NCBI GenBank assembly: GCA_963747965.1
Contig: CAVVGZ010000010.1
Location: 116,668 to 180,667 of the forward strand
From: CAVVGZ01 sp963747965
GTDB lineage: Bacteria; Chloroflexota; Anaerolineae; Anaerolineales; Anaerolineaceae
DNA length: 64,000 bases
Reading direction: 5' to 3'
A program made the translations under genes and the position numbers. Each line of letters opens with the position of its first letter. The stretch's first letter is position 1. The notes beneath the pieces are model-generated. The model was not told where the DNA came from, made no database searches, and was given only the letters and a program-made list of their open reading frames with translations. Positions 20,833 to 30,950 of this stretch are shown in pieces.

Positions 20833-22710
20833 ATGAGTACGATTTCACATATCCGCAGGCGGAATAAATTTACTATTGAACAGTTCTTATTGGCGATTTT
20901 TATCGGTTTCAACCTCTTTTTTGCCACACTGGTCCTCCTCTACCTCGGTTTTCAGCTTTTTTATATTGGGAAAATATACCCCGGTATTTCTGTGGCCGGG
21001 ATTGATGTTGGCGGCATGCAAGCCTCGGACGCTGCTCTCCGCATCAGCCAGGAATACAGGCATAATTTGGAAGGCCATGTAATATTAAGCGAAGGGCAAA
21101 ATAAATGGGTTTTAACACCTGCAGACCTGGGGGTCATCGTAGACATGGAAGCATCAGCTCGCAATGCTTTTCTAATAGGACGCAGGGGAAATCCTTTTAA
21201 AATCTTTAATGATCTCTATTCATCCTGGTATTATGGTCTGGACCTGCCCCCGGTGCTAATTTATAACGAAAACCTGGCATCCCAGTATTTATCCAACCTG
21301 GCTTTGGAAATCAACCAGCCTGTCCGGGAACCCACCATGCACCTTGAAGGAACGCATGTGATCGTCCAACAGGGGCAAACCGGGCGTATTATTAACATAC
21401 CAGCCAGCTTGTCCCTCATATCCAGCCAGATTCAAACCGGAAAGGACGTGGTTGTCCCGCTGGTTGTCCTTGAATCACAACCAACCATACTGGACATTGA
21501 ATCCCAGGCGAAATTAGCCGAGGAGATCCTTTCTGAACCGCTTATCCTGCAGTTGCCAGATAACCTATCCGATCATCTCGGTCCATGGACAATTTCTCAG
21601 GATTATCTGGCGAATATGCTCTCTTTTGAAACCCAAAACACCGATGGAAAAAACCAATACCAACTTACCCTAAACAATCAGATTCTTCGCGGTTATCTGG
21701 ATAACCTGTCGGGTATATACCAGCAGGCGGAGAACTCCCGCTTCATTTTCAATGATGACACCCACGAGTTGGAGGTTATCAAACCGGCTGTGATCGGGCA
21801 GCAATTAAATATTGATGCCAGCCTGGAAAATATTGAGGATACTTTGTTAATTAAAAACCAGCACTCGGTTGAACTGGTTCTTGATACCATAAATCCTCAG
21901 GTAACGGATGGGATGAGCGCGGAAGAACTGGGAATTACCGGGTTAGTCCATTCGGAAGCTACGTATTTCTACGGATCTAGCCCGGATAGAGTGCAGAACA
22001 TTACCAAAGCAGCCAGCGAATTCCATGGGCTGTTGATCGCACCTTATGAAATATTCTCAATGGCTGGCGCTCTGGGGGATATCAGCTTGGACAATGGATA
22101 TGCTGAGGCACTCATTATTTATGGAGACCAGACCATCCAGGGTGTGGGGGGAGGGGTGTGCCAGGTCAGCACCACACTTTTCCGGACAGTCTTTTTCGCT
22201 GGATATCCCATCCTGGAACGTCATCCCCATTCCTACAGGGTAAGCTACTATGAACGGGTGGCAGGCGGCGGGAGAGACGATAACCTGGCAGGTTTGGACG
22301 CAACAGTTTATGTTCCCCTGGTGGACTTTAAATTTCAAAATGATACGCCTTACTGGCTTTTGATGGAAACTTATATCAATCCAAGTTACAACTCAATCGT
22401 CTGGAAATTCTACTCTACAGATGACGGCAGGACGGTGGATTGGAGAACTACAGGTCCAATCAATATCATTCCCGCACCGGAAACAAAATATCTCGAAAAC
22501 CCCGAACTGGCTGCCGGGGAAACCCGTAAAGTGGATTACAAAGCTGACGGGGCTGAAATTACTGTGAATCGGACTGTCTACCTCGATGGGAATGTGTATC
22601 TTGAGGATTCCATCTATACAAATTATCAACCCTGGGCAGAGGTGATCGAATATGGTCCGGGAACCGAGGGTTATCCTCCCGAAAATGGTGCGGATGGGGA
22701 GGACGAATAG
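20833..22710 (+). CDS. VanW-family protein with peptidoglycan-binding-type repeats
   Basis: 625 aa. A membrane anchor covers about residues 18-48, followed by two PG_binding_4-type domains (KIYPGISVAGIDVGGM near 50-65) and a C-terminal VanW domain with GGGVCQVSTTLFR and HPHSYRVSYY. The protein is predicted to be an extracytoplasmic, wall-associated factor; VanW was first seen in vancomycin-resistance clusters but its biochemical role is unknown. It is divergent from the rRNA operon. Confidence 0.88.
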   Translation: MSTISHIRRRNKFTIEQFLLAIFIGFNLFFATLVLLYLGFQLFYIGKIYPGISVAGIDVGGMQASDAALRISQEYRHNLEGHVILSEGQNKWVLTPADLGVIVDMEASARNAFLIGRRGNPFKIFNDLYSSWYYGLDLPPVLIYNENLASQYLSNLALEINQPVREPTMHLEGTHVIVQQGQTGRIINIPASLSLISSQIQTGKDVVVPLVVLESQPTILDIESQAKLAEEILSEPLILQLPDNLSDHLGPWTISQDYLANMLSFETQNTDGKNQYQLTLNNQILRGYLDNLSGIYQQAENSRFIFNDDTHELEVIKPAVIGQQLNIDASLENIEDTLLIKNQHSVELVLDTINPQVTDGMSAEELGITGLVHSEATYFYGSSPDRVQNITKAASEFHGLLIAPYEIFSMAGALGDISLDNGYAEALIIYGDQTIQGVGGGVCQVSTTLFRTVFFAGYPILERHPHSYRVSYYERVAGGGRDDNLAGLDATVYVPLVDFKFQNDTPYWLLMETYINPSYNSIVWKFYSTDDGRTVDWRTTGPINIIPAPETKYLENPELAAGETRKVDYKADGAEITVNRTVYLDGNVYLEDSIYTNYQPWAEVIEYGPGTEGYPPENGADGEDE

Positions 22711-22819
22711 ACTATACCCGGCTGTTTTTACCTGCTCTGATCTCGGGATCGGGTTATTCCAGGGAGGCTAAACATGGTAAAATTGCACAGCATTTCTTGT
22801 TTTTCAATTTGGAGGCAAT

Positions 22820-23047
22820 ATGGTAAGCAAAGATTTATTGGAAATCCTTCGTTGTCCAGTTTGCGTTCGTGAAGAAGGCAAAGAGGGTATCTTACAACTG
22901 CATCGAGATTCTTGGCTGGTCTGCCAGGATTGCCCCAGAAAATATCCCATCGTAGAAGATATCCCTGTAATGTTGATTTCAGAAGGCGACAAGTGGACAA
23001 ACACCCCACTTGCCCAGCTTCCTGTTCCTCCTCCAAACATGGATTAG
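22820..23047 (+). CDS. Trm112-like zinc protein
   Basis: 75 aa. LLEILRCPVC near the start, then CQDCPRKYPIVEDIPVML, is the Trm112/UPF0434 pattern with two CxxC pairs. In eukaryotes Trm112 activates methyltransferases; bacterial copies are less studied. TTTGGAGGCAAT before the ATG is a good ribosome site. Confidence 0.85.
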   Translation: MVSKDLLEILRCPVCVREEGKEGILQLHRDSWLVCQDCPRKYPIVEDIPVMLISEGDKWTNTPLAQLPVPPPNMD

Positions 23048-23177
23048 TGATTTTATAAGATATTCCCCTACCAGGCAAATAAACACCAATATCATACCAT
23101 TTTCTGTTTTGGTATTAATCTTGCACCATAGCTATGCAAGGAAATCCAAATTTAAATATATAAGATAGAGACGGCTT

Positions 23178-24602
23178 ATGGCAAACAATGACTTGAGAAT
23201 TCCCAAATCCAATACGAAATTAGACCCTCTTTCTATGGGTCTATTAATAGCATTTTTCATCCTGGCATTGGCAACAGCTGTAATTGCTTTCGTGGTAGTC
23301 CGCAATTTTGTTCAATCCTGGACAATGACAGATTTACCCGGTGTTGCTATCGAGTCCGAAAGTGGTGAGATCGTAATAGACTCCCAGGGAGTACCAATGA
23401 CCGAACCACTTCAGCCCGCTGGCGGACTCGTGGCGGAACCATGGGACGGCAAAAGCCGCGTTACGGCCTTGATAATGGGTCTCGACTTACGCGACTGGGA
23501 AGAATCCGGAGCAGCATCCCGCTCCGATACGATGATCCTTCTGACCCTGGATCCAATATCTATGGAAGCCGGTATGTTGAATATTCCCCGCGATTTATGG
23601 GTCAATATTCCGGGCTATGGTCACGGAAAAATAAACACAGCTTACTTCCTTGGCGAAGTCAATAAACTCCCCGGCGGCGGACCTGGTCTTGCAGTTGAAA
23701 CTGTGGAACAGTTCATGGGCGTGCCCATTAATTATTACGCCCAGATCGACTTCAGCACCTTTGTTCGATTTGTCGATGAGATTAATGGTGTCAAAATCAC
23801 CATCGGCGAAGATGGGATGCGGCTTGATCCAATCGGACCACAAAATGATGTTTTCCTTCAACCTGGAAGATATGTATTAAATGGCGATTTGGCTCTGGCT
23901 TATGCCCGCAACCGTTATACAGCAGGCGGCGATTTTGACCGGGCTAAACGTACTCAGGAAGTAATTATGGCCATTCGGGACCGCATCCTTGAGGGGGATG
24001 GCTATTTGACAGAGATGATCTCGAAAGCTCCCCAGCTTTATACCATCCTGAAGGATGGTATTCGTACCAATATGACCCTTGGCGAGGCAGTCAAGCTCGC
24101 CCTCTTGGCTAAGGAAATAAATCCGGATGATATAAAAACGGTCACTATCCCGCCTGACGTTTTAATTGAATCAACCTCACCGGATGGATTAAGCATTTAC
24201 ATACCAATTCCTGATGAAATTCGCATGATCCGGGATCGGGTCTTCACCAGCGGTGCACCAATAGGTCCATATGCAGTCGCCGATGATCCAAAAGTATTAA
24301 TGCAGGCTGAACAGCCAAAAGTGCGCATCCTCAATGGTACCGCAGTAGCCGGATTGGCAACCCAAACAAGCGAATACCTGCGCTCTGAGGGAATGAATAT
24401 TGTTGAGGAGGCTACTGCTGATCAGATTTACGAAGAGAGCATGTTATATATCTATACCGGTAAGCCCTACTCTGCCGGTTATATTGCCGATCTAATGGAT
24501 ATCCATACAGGACGAGTATTTAACCAATACAATCCCGATTCTCCGATCGATATTGCCATTATTGTTGGCAATGATTGGGCATATGATAATCCAATGCCCT
24601 GA
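23178..24602 (+). CDS. LytR-CpsA-Psr family cell-wall glycopolymer ligase
   Basis: 474 aa. One N-terminal membrane helix (about residues 20-48) is followed by an LCP domain: LIMGLDLRDW, SDTMILLTLDP, NIPRDLWVNIPGYG, GKINTAYFLGE, and LAYARNRYTAGGDFDRAKRTQ with the conserved arginines. A LytR_C domain follows (VRILNGTAVAGLATQ). LCP enzymes attach teichoic-acid-like or capsular polymers to peptidoglycan, which fits a monoderm envelope. A strong terminator follows. Confidence 0.92.
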   Translation: MANNDLRIPKSNTKLDPLSMGLLIAFFILALATAVIAFVVVRNFVQSWTMTDLPGVAIESESGEIVIDSQGVPMTEPLQPAGGLVAEPWDGKSRVTALIMGLDLRDWEESGAASRSDTMILLTLDPISMEAGMLNIPRDLWVNIPGYGHGKINTAYFLGEVNKLPGGGPGLAVETVEQFMGVPINYYAQIDFSTFVRFVDEINGVKITIGEDGMRLDPIGPQNDVFLQPGRYVLNGDLALAYARNRYTAGGDFDRAKRTQEVIMAIRDRILEGDGYLTEMISKAPQLYTILKDGIRTNMTLGEAVKLALLAKEINPDDIKTVTIPPDVLIESTSPDGLSIYIPIPDEIRMIRDRVFTSGAPIGPYAVADDPKVLMQAEQPKVRILNGTAVAGLATQTSEYLRSEGMNIVEEATADQIYEESMLYIYTGKPYSAGYIADLMDIHTGRVFNQYNPDSPIDIAIIVGNDWAYDNPMP

Positions 24603-24620
24603 AAATACCTGACCTCACAT

Positions 24621-24654
24621 AAAAAGTCACCCGGAAAAACGGGTGACTTTTTTA
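24621..24654 (+). terminator. Intrinsic terminator after the LCP gene
   Basis: The stem AAAAGTCACCCG / CGGGTGACTTTT with an A-rich loop ends in a T run. It looks bidirectional and would also serve the convergent gene ending at 24785. Confidence 0.85.
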
Positions 24655-24784
24655 TTAATGATCGGATCGTTATTGGATTTATTTATCAATGAATTATTAA
24701 CAGTCTCAGGGTGTGGAATGAGGTATGATTCACCCCCGTTTAATGAGGGGAATTCTTGGAAAATATTGGGCTGGGTCCGTTTTT

Positions 24785-25642
24785 CTAGCCTTTTGAGAAT
24801 TTTAGCCATAATCCCCCTGGCGTCCCACTTGCTTCACCCTTCCTGCAAGGGGGGATTGATAAATTTCGAATAATTTCCTCACTATCTCCCACTTGCAGGT
24901 CGTAGATGATGCCCTGCTGCATTTCGAAATTGGCAAATCCAGGATTTTCATCCGGGTATAATCCGGTAAAAAATGTGTCCTGGCCTTCATCCCAACTGAC
25001 ATTGATGCGCACACCAGGCATGGAATTCCCTTCTTCGTCAACAATATCGATAATCAGTAATCCGCTGTCTTCACTCGATTTACACAATTCCTCCTGCTCG
25101 GCAAGGACGAAGTTATCATTGAGTACTGGGAGCACGACTGCCTGGACGGGTGGTGTGAAGGTTGCCAACGGGGTGGATAATCGGCCAGACTGTTCCGAAG
25201 ATGTTGGTGTATTGTTGACGGATTCTGTGGGGGTGGCTGGATCAACAGTTTGGCTTGGGGTTGGGGATTCCTCCTGCACAGATTGGTCAATCTGTAAATC
25301 TTCAGTCATTCCTCCCAGGTCCACCGAAAGCTTTGCCAGTGCCCGCGCCTGGTCCGGGGATCCCCCGGATGCAAGAATTTGTTGTGCTAGTACTGCCAGA
25401 GAACGTTCAGGATTTTCCTCCCTCAGGAGAGCGAGGCGGGCTTCTGCCCGGCCTTTGTCTTCATTTTCAGCATATGCCATAGCCACAAGCACCCGGTACT
25501 GGTTCTTTGATTCTGCATCCAGGGAATGGGGAGCAGCATTGGTATATTTTACAGGGTTAATTAACAATGAGTATACCAACCCGATTATTAAGCCGACCAG
25601 AATTCCGGTAATCAGGAACCAGGGCCCATGTCTTTCACTCAT
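24785..25642 (-). CDS. Membrane-anchored protein of unknown function, C-terminal beta domain
   Basis: 285 aa. An N-terminal helix (about residues 10-32) ends in LLINPV, followed by a helical region (AYAENEDKGRAEARLALL) like tetratricopeptide-type repeats, a Pro/Thr/Ser-rich linker (about 125-180), and a C-terminal domain (GVRINVSWDEGQDTFFTGLY) resembling a carboxypeptidase-regulatory or Cna-B-like beta sandwich. I do not recognise a named family. Its start overlaps the upstream paralogue by eight bases (ATGAGTGA). Confidence 0.75.
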   Translation of the reverse strand: MSERHGPWFLITGILVGLIIGLVYSLLINPVKYTNAAPHSLDAESKNQYRVLVAMAYAENEDKGRAEARLALLREENPERSLAVLAQQILASGGSPDQARALAKLSVDLGGMTEDLQIDQSVQEESPTPSQTVDPATPTESVNNTPTSSEQSGRLSTPLATFTPPVQAVVLPVLNDNFVLAEQEELCKSSEDSGLLIIDIVDEEGNSMPGVRINVSWDEGQDTFFTGLYPDENPGFANFEMQQGIIYDLQVGDSEEIIRNLSIPPCRKGEASGTPGGLWLKFSKG

Positions 25643-25994
25643 TTTGAGCTTCTTCCCCGGACCATAGTACCAATGCTTCGGATAGATCCATCATCAACTC
25701 CACATCTTCCGTGGAATAGCCAAGTTCTTCAGCAATTTTTACCGCATCCTGAGTTACGACAAAGGCAGACTTTTTCCCAATAGATTTAAGCCATTTCCCA
25801 GCAAGTGCCAGATCTTTATTCTCGTGGTAACTTTCGGCCACCATTAATACATAATCCGTTTTAAAATCAGATCTCAGGTTGGCAGGCTGAATTTGCGAGA
25901 ACTCAACAGGATTAATCATCCAGCCGTAAAGAATCCCCATTCCTACGCCAACCACGATACTTAAAATGAATAAGATAAGTCTGGTATTCATCAT
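25635..25994 (-). CDS. Small membrane-anchored paralogue of the downstream protein
   Basis: 119 aa. It has the same layout as the N-terminal part of the neighbouring 285-aa protein: helix, then GWMINPVEFSQIQPANLRSD matching SLLINPVKYTNAAPHSLDAE, then a helical YVLMVAESYHENKDLALA stretch. The two genes overlap by eight bases and are clearly a tandem duplication within one operon. Function unknown. Confidence 0.75.
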   Translation of the reverse strand: MMNTRLILFILSIVVGVGMGILYGWMINPVEFSQIQPANLRSDFKTDYVLMVAESYHENKDLALAGKWLKSIGKKSAFVVTQDAVKIAEELGYSTEDVELMMDLSEALVLWSGEEAQNE

Positions 25995-26393
25995 CCAAAA
26001 TTAAATGAAATAATTAAGAATTTGATATCGGTTTGATTATATACTTAGGATGTATAAAGATCAAACCAAAATGGATCATAATAGTCTTTCCAGCAGCCTG
26101 GAATTCCAAATCGCCCGGGATAGAGTAAATGTATAAACCGTTTGCCATGAGACACACCATCACGGAATGTTGATATATTGCAAATGAAATCAGGAAATTA
26201 TGGGGATTGGTCAGCCAATACCGGAAAATTAACCGGGGACGTGGCAGAAGATCTTAGTTGGGAATGTACCAGGGTGTATATTTGCAGACTTAACAAAATA
26301 ATCCCGGAAAGTAAGCATCCTTTCCCCATGCACAAACCGTCTTTTGCATACACCTTAAGGGTTCCTCAATAATTTGAAAGGCAGGGATTTTTC
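25995..26393. other. Intergenic region, no convincing feature
   Basis: A divergent gap of about 400 bases. A 64-codon open frame (26178-26372, TTG start) lacks a ribosome site and recognisable features. No hairpin, repeat or consensus promoter stood out. Confidence 0.5.
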
Positions 26394-26948
26394 ATGAAAA
26401 AGATAATCATTTCATCTCATAATCCCGTAAAAATGGAAGCAGCTCTCCGGGGATTTCAAGAAATGTTTGCTGCGGTGGAATTTTGTATAGAGGGCATCCA
26501 GGTGGAATCTGGAGTAAGCGACCAACCCCTCTCTGATAGGGAGACCTTCCAGGGTGCTTGTACGCGGGCGCAGAATGCCCGTTTATCCAGGCCAGATGGT
26601 GAATACTGGGTGGGTATAGAAGGAGGAGTGGAAGAAAATCATGGAGAATTCGAGGTTTTTGCCTGGATTGTAATCCTATCCTCCAGCCAGATTGGCAAAA
26701 GCAGAACTGGGACTTTCTTTCTTCCGGATAAGCTTGCCCGATTAATCCGCCTTGGGAAAGAGTTGGGGGATGCGGATGATATTGTTTTCAAAAGAGAAAA
26801 TTCCAAGCAGGGTAAAGGAGCTATTGGTTTGCTATCCGGAAATGTGATTGACCGGGAAGTCTACTACCGGCACGCAATTATCCTTGCTCTGGTCCCATTT
26901 AAGAACCCTGACCTGTATCCAACACGCCATTCACAAGTATTAAAATAA
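26394..26948 (+). CDS. Inosine/xanthosine triphosphatase (YjjX family)
   Basis: 184 aa. SSHNPVKMEAALRGF at the start and YWVGIEGGVEE near residue 75 are signature segments of the non-canonical purine NTP phosphatase family, which hydrolyses ITP/XTP and keeps damaged purines out of nucleic acids. Length matches the family. Confidence 0.85.
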   Translation: MKKIIISSHNPVKMEAALRGFQEMFAAVEFCIEGIQVESGVSDQPLSDRETFQGACTRAQNARLSRPDGEYWVGIEGGVEENHGEFEVFAWIVILSSSQIGKSRTGTFFLPDKLARLIRLGKELGDADDIVFKRENSKQGKGAIGLLSGNVIDREVYYRHAIILALVPFKNPDLYPTRHSQVLK

Positions 26949-26981
26949 ACGCATGTGAACAGATGGTATGGGAAAATTCGA

Positions 26982-27623
26982 TCATCCTTTTGGCGGGCTG
27001 AACAAACCATCCGGATTTGTACCCAGCATCCCCGCTTCATATGAAAGTGCGTCCACACGTGAAAACGATTGTATTTGCCCCAATGTAAAAAGGGAATAAC
27101 CCTTTAATTTCTTTAGATACCGTTCAATCCTATCCACTCCCCGATCATCCCACATCCAATCGAAACGGTCGAACATCTCCAAATTGATTAATCTTGTGTA
27201 TCTGCGCATAGTCTTTATTCCATCCACATTGTAGAAATCTTCAAAATAGGATAGTACAAGTTCCCGCATGGTTCTATAAATAGGTTCTCGATAACGCAAA
27301 CCGTTGAAATTGGATTTTGCCAGTGCCCCATAGTTACCCTTAATCTGGAAAACTGCCAGCACATGGTCATCATCCAATCCCGTTTCCGGGAGAATATCTA
27401 TAATAAGGGGGGGATGCCCAAGCCGCCCCAACGCCATAGCCCCGAACACTCCCCCATCCAGGCAGTGCGATTGCATCTCATGCATGACCCGTACCGGGCT
27501 TCGGTTCTTCTCTTCCCCGCTGTATGCAATTGTATTCAGATATTCCTGGATCTTTAATGGAGTGTCCAGTCTGTTTAAGACGTCTCTTTGCGCAGGTGTT
27601 AAATGCTCTTCAATTCTTTTCAT
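26982..27623 (-). CDS. Transglutaminase-like cysteine-protease-fold protein
   Basis: 213 aa. The segment EMQSHCLDGGVFGAMALGR places a cysteine at a helix start, followed by LDDDHVLAVF with His and GNYGALAKSNF with the third position. This is the Cys-His-Asp order of transglutaminase-like folds. The C-terminal half is rich in aromatic and charged residues and unassigned. Enzymatic role is unknown; such proteins in this phylum are usually annotated as hypothetical. Confidence 0.6.
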   Translation of the reverse strand: MKRIEEHLTPAQRDVLNRLDTPLKIQEYLNTIAYSGEEKNRSPVRVMHEMQSHCLDGGVFGAMALGRLGHPPLIIDILPETGLDDDHVLAVFQIKGNYGALAKSNFNGLRYREPIYRTMRELVLSYFEDFYNVDGIKTMRRYTRLINLEMFDRFDWMWDDRGVDRIERYLKKLKGYSLFTLGQIQSFSRVDALSYEAGMLGTNPDGLFSPPKG

Positions 27624-27709
27624 TATCCATCTCTGCTTGGTCAGGGAATCTTCTGTTTCGTCCGTAATTTTATCAGGGAAAAATCCTTGAGGGAAAAATT
27701 CCGGACAGA

Positions 27710-29614
27710 TTACTTTTCTGCCAGTACAATAATGCGGTCCTGATCGTTGAAGGCTACTTTTTCCGCCTTATTGGGATTCAGGACAATACCAAAATTCTTT
27801 TCCGGTGAGCCAGCCTGTTCAGTAAGCCGGTATCCAATTGCCGCCTCATTACGCCTGGTTGCAGACTCAATCACAGTATAAAAATTTATCGGTATGCCGG
27901 TCTTAACATAAGAGCCGGCTGGTTTTAAATATATTTCTGAACCCTCAGCAGAGAATAAATCCTGGAACACCGAATTAATCCTTTTATTCTCTTCCACCTG
28001 GGCCATCATCAGGCTGATCAACCGGTCGCTGACAATGAAATCATCCGCCCTGGTTGTTTCTGCCAGGCGGCTGTTTTTAACATCCAGAATCTCCGATACA
28101 ATAGAATATCGGTACCCAAAGGTCTCGGCCATATTCCTTAATTGAAGCAGAGCAAGCAGAGTGAGAGAATCCGCTTCCTGAACAGGCAGTTGGTCCGAGT
28201 AACTTAATAAAATGATGTGATCAAAATTTGCCAGTTTTAAATCCAACAAGGTATCCCGGTCATAGATCTCACCGAATTCAAATTGGATTTTGATGTTTTT
28301 TAGACCAGTCTCCAATCGTTCAATAGTTTGCTTGACCTCCTTGATATTTGCTACCACGTGGACCCTGGATTCTGGCGCGGCATAATGATCAACCTGTTTC
28401 AGGATGTTTACAGAATTCCAATTCCAGCCTAGCATGAGGATATTCTCTTTTTTGGTTATAACCGGAATATGCGGAAGTACCATTCCAGAATCAACCAGCG
28501 ATTTTAGATCCGGTTCACAGAATGATTGGATATCATCACCGGAGATAACAATGATTTGGTCACCCGGATTGATAACTGTATCCATGGGTGGATTTAACCG
28601 AGGGCCATTCACCCGGTCCACCAACCCCATCACAGCACAATTTTCATAAGCATACAACGCAGTCCTGAAGGGACTTCCCGTCAAGCCGCCAGGATCAAAG
28701 AAATATATTTCATTCTTTTCAAAATCAAGCATGTCAGAATAAATGACTGAAAGTCCATTCTGGCGCGAGGTCTGGGCAATTATGCGTGAGATGACATCGC
28801 TGATATACACCCATTCCACTTCCCCCCTTCCTAATATCTCGGTAACCTGCCGGTTTTGCGGGAAGCGGATGCCCGCAACAATATGGTGGGGTTCAAACCG
28901 CCGGTTTGGATCTTTGGTGATTGCCAGAACTGTTTTTATCACTTCTACATCTGCCAATCGCCCGCTCTGGGGCGTGATAATTATTGAACGCGCAGACTCA
29001 ATACTGGCAAGTTTTAGATCAGTCATATCCATGGGATTCCCGGTCCGGCACAGGATGGTTGTTGAACCGGTGGCGCTTATTTTTTGCCGGATTTCATCTT
29101 CCATGCGGGATTTATCTTCCTGGCCGAGAATTACCAGGGTAGATTTTGGCTTATCCAGGTTTGCAGAAATAATCTCCTTGATAAGGGTAAAAATTTGGCT
29201 GGACCATCCCAATAATACAATATGTCCGCTTTCTACAACCTCGGACTTTCCCTTTTTCAATTCTGCAAGTTTGCTTTGTATGGCATTGGCCACCAGGCCA
29301 ATAAAATTGCTGATTAGAAATATACTGCTCAGCGCAATCGCAAAACTTAAGATCCGGTAACCCCAATCCGAGTCCCTTCCACCAATTGATCCGGATCCCA
29401 TCGTTCCTAATAGAGAGAACCAGAAAGCCTCAATAAAGTTCATGGGGGGGGCATCCCCCGGAGCCAACCTGGTCACGACAAGTAACAGGGTCCACAACAA
29501 GATCACCAGAAGAGAACCTATTGCAAGGCCGGCAATAATCACAGATGGGCCGCGGGAAAAAAATTTGTCAAATTCATAATGCAAGCGTTTAGAAAATTTC
29601 ACTTTCTTTTTCAT
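27710..29614 (-). CDS. CASTOR/POLLUX-like ion channel with RCK (TrkA-type) domains
   Basis: 634 aa. Two N-terminal membrane segments flank a pore-type loop (WFSLLGTMGSGSIGG), followed by long cytoplasmic Rossmann-type RCK domains (VLLGWSSQIFTLIKEI and ILMLGWNWNSVNILKQ) and TrkA_C-like segments. This is the architecture of the CASTOR/POLLUX/SYM8 family, calcium- or potassium-conducting channels of plants with bacterial relatives. Ion selectivity cannot be read from sequence. Confidence 0.82.
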   Translation of the reverse strand: MKKKVKFSKRLHYEFDKFFSRGPSVIIAGLAIGSLLVILLWTLLLVVTRLAPGDAPPMNFIEAFWFSLLGTMGSGSIGGRDSDWGYRILSFAIALSSIFLISNFIGLVANAIQSKLAELKKGKSEVVESGHIVLLGWSSQIFTLIKEIISANLDKPKSTLVILGQEDKSRMEDEIRQKISATGSTTILCRTGNPMDMTDLKLASIESARSIIITPQSGRLADVEVIKTVLAITKDPNRRFEPHHIVAGIRFPQNRQVTEILGRGEVEWVYISDVISRIIAQTSRQNGLSVIYSDMLDFEKNEIYFFDPGGLTGSPFRTALYAYENCAVMGLVDRVNGPRLNPPMDTVINPGDQIIVISGDDIQSFCEPDLKSLVDSGMVLPHIPVITKKENILMLGWNWNSVNILKQVDHYAAPESRVHVVANIKEVKQTIERLETGLKNIKIQFEFGEIYDRDTLLDLKLANFDHIILLSYSDQLPVQEADSLTLLALLQLRNMAETFGYRYSIVSEILDVKNSRLAETTRADDFIVSDRLISLMMAQVEENKRINSVFQDLFSAEGSEIYLKPAGSYVKTGIPINFYTVIESATRRNEAAIGYRLTEQAGSPEKNFGIVLNPNKAEKVAFNDQDRIIVLAEK

Positions 29615-29697
29615 GCTTGTTCTCCTTTCTGGATATTCCAGGACCTTCGATAACGTATTAGGATTCGTATGAGATGATTTTGCTAAAATATTGATTA

Positions 29698-30825
29698 TTA
29701 TGGCTGGTTTTTTAAATGCTGGTCAAAGAAATCCACGCTGCGCCGCATTGCCAATTCAAATGAATTTGAGATATTATGATTATCACCGGGGTATGCATAA
29801 TATTCAACTAATCCCCCAGCGAGGGTTATTTGTTCTGCCAGCTGTTCTGAAAAACGGATGGGAACTGTCTCATCATTCTCCCCGTGATGGAGTTGGATCG
29901 GACCCGAGAGGTCATTCAGGTAGCTGTTGGCTGAGATTGAATTCCAGAATTCGGGATTCTCGTCAGGGTTTCCATACCTTGTTGCCAGGTCCCTCCGCCA
30001 GTATCCGCGGGTGGACGGGATTGCAGTCAGGCTGCCCGTGCTCCTTCTCCAATTAAATGCCAGATCTTCATAAGTGCCCACTACACCACCCCAGATTACC
30101 CCGGCCTGTATATCACCGGCGATAACCATGCTTCGTAAAGTAATATACCCCCCCATTGAGTGTCCCCACATCCCAATTCTTCCTTTATCCACGACAGGAA
30201 GCTTCTTAAGCGATGTCAAAGCATTTAAAACATCGATAGTGTATCCAGGATTGCCGTATGCCCCACCGGAGGATCCTTCGGATTCTCCATGGCCGCGATA
30301 GTCCGGTCTGAAAACAATATATCCACTGTTAGCCAACCTGTCCATATATGCAGTGTATCTTTCAGTTGACACATATTCTTTGGGGGGTATATATCCATGA
30401 TTAAAAATTATTGCCGGCCAACCGGCGGCCGGAACATCACCTTTCGGTATGGTCATATAAGCATAGATCGTCAGGTCTTCGGATTGATAAGATACAAGGT
30501 ATCGGTTATAGAGGTCATAGGAAGGCAGGGTTTCCTCAAAAACGATATCACTGCCCGGGTAGTTCCTGGCACGAAGGTAAGCAATGGATAAAGGATGGAG
30601 GTCAGGAGTGGGAGTTAGGCTCGGAAGAGGCGGTGTGCCGGTTAGCATGGTTTGGGAAGGCGTAAATGTTGCCCTCCGGACAACAGCTGTGGGAGGTACA
30701 GGCGCCTGGTTTTCATCCAGGGATTGAGGCCCCAATCCTGTAGACGAGCACGAAACCAGAAGTACGGCTGTCATCCCTGCCATCAGTAGGCTGGATATCC
30801 TGAATTTGTGTTGATATACTTTCAT
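29698..30825 (-). CDS. Lipoprotein alpha/beta hydrolase of the prolyl-oligopeptidase (S9) type
   Basis: 375 aa. The signal sequence ends in the lipobox LLVSC (cysteine near residue 26), then a Pro/Thr-rich linker. The hydrolase domain has the nucleophile elbow GHSMGGY, the acid HHGENDETVP and the histidine YPGDNHN, plus FNHGYIPPKEY as oxyanion strand. It is probably an extracellular peptidase or esterase anchored to the membrane. Confidence 0.85.
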   Translation of the reverse strand: MKVYQHKFRISSLLMAGMTAVLLVSCSSTGLGPQSLDENQAPVPPTAVVRRATFTPSQTMLTGTPPLPSLTPTPDLHPLSIAYLRARNYPGSDIVFEETLPSYDLYNRYLVSYQSEDLTIYAYMTIPKGDVPAAGWPAIIFNHGYIPPKEYVSTERYTAYMDRLANSGYIVFRPDYRGHGESEGSSGGAYGNPGYTIDVLNALTSLKKLPVVDKGRIGMWGHSMGGYITLRSMVIAGDIQAGVIWGGVVGTYEDLAFNWRRSTGSLTAIPSTRGYWRRDLATRYGNPDENPEFWNSISANSYLNDLSGPIQLHHGENDETVPIRFSEQLAEQITLAGGLVEYYAYPGDNHNISNSFELAMRRSVDFFDQHLKNQP

Positions 30826-30950
30826 AATTTAGGTATATTATATCTTAATTGTCAACAGGTATCATTCTCATGCAATATTTCTTATAATTATTAATCGACA
30901 GGTCATCTTTGTCAGCCGCGATAATATTTTTACAAAATGAGGAGTAAAAG

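Noticed and set aside
26178..26372. A 64-codon plus-strand frame before the purine NTP phosphatase
   Set aside because: TTG start, no ribosome site, and no recognisable composition or motif.
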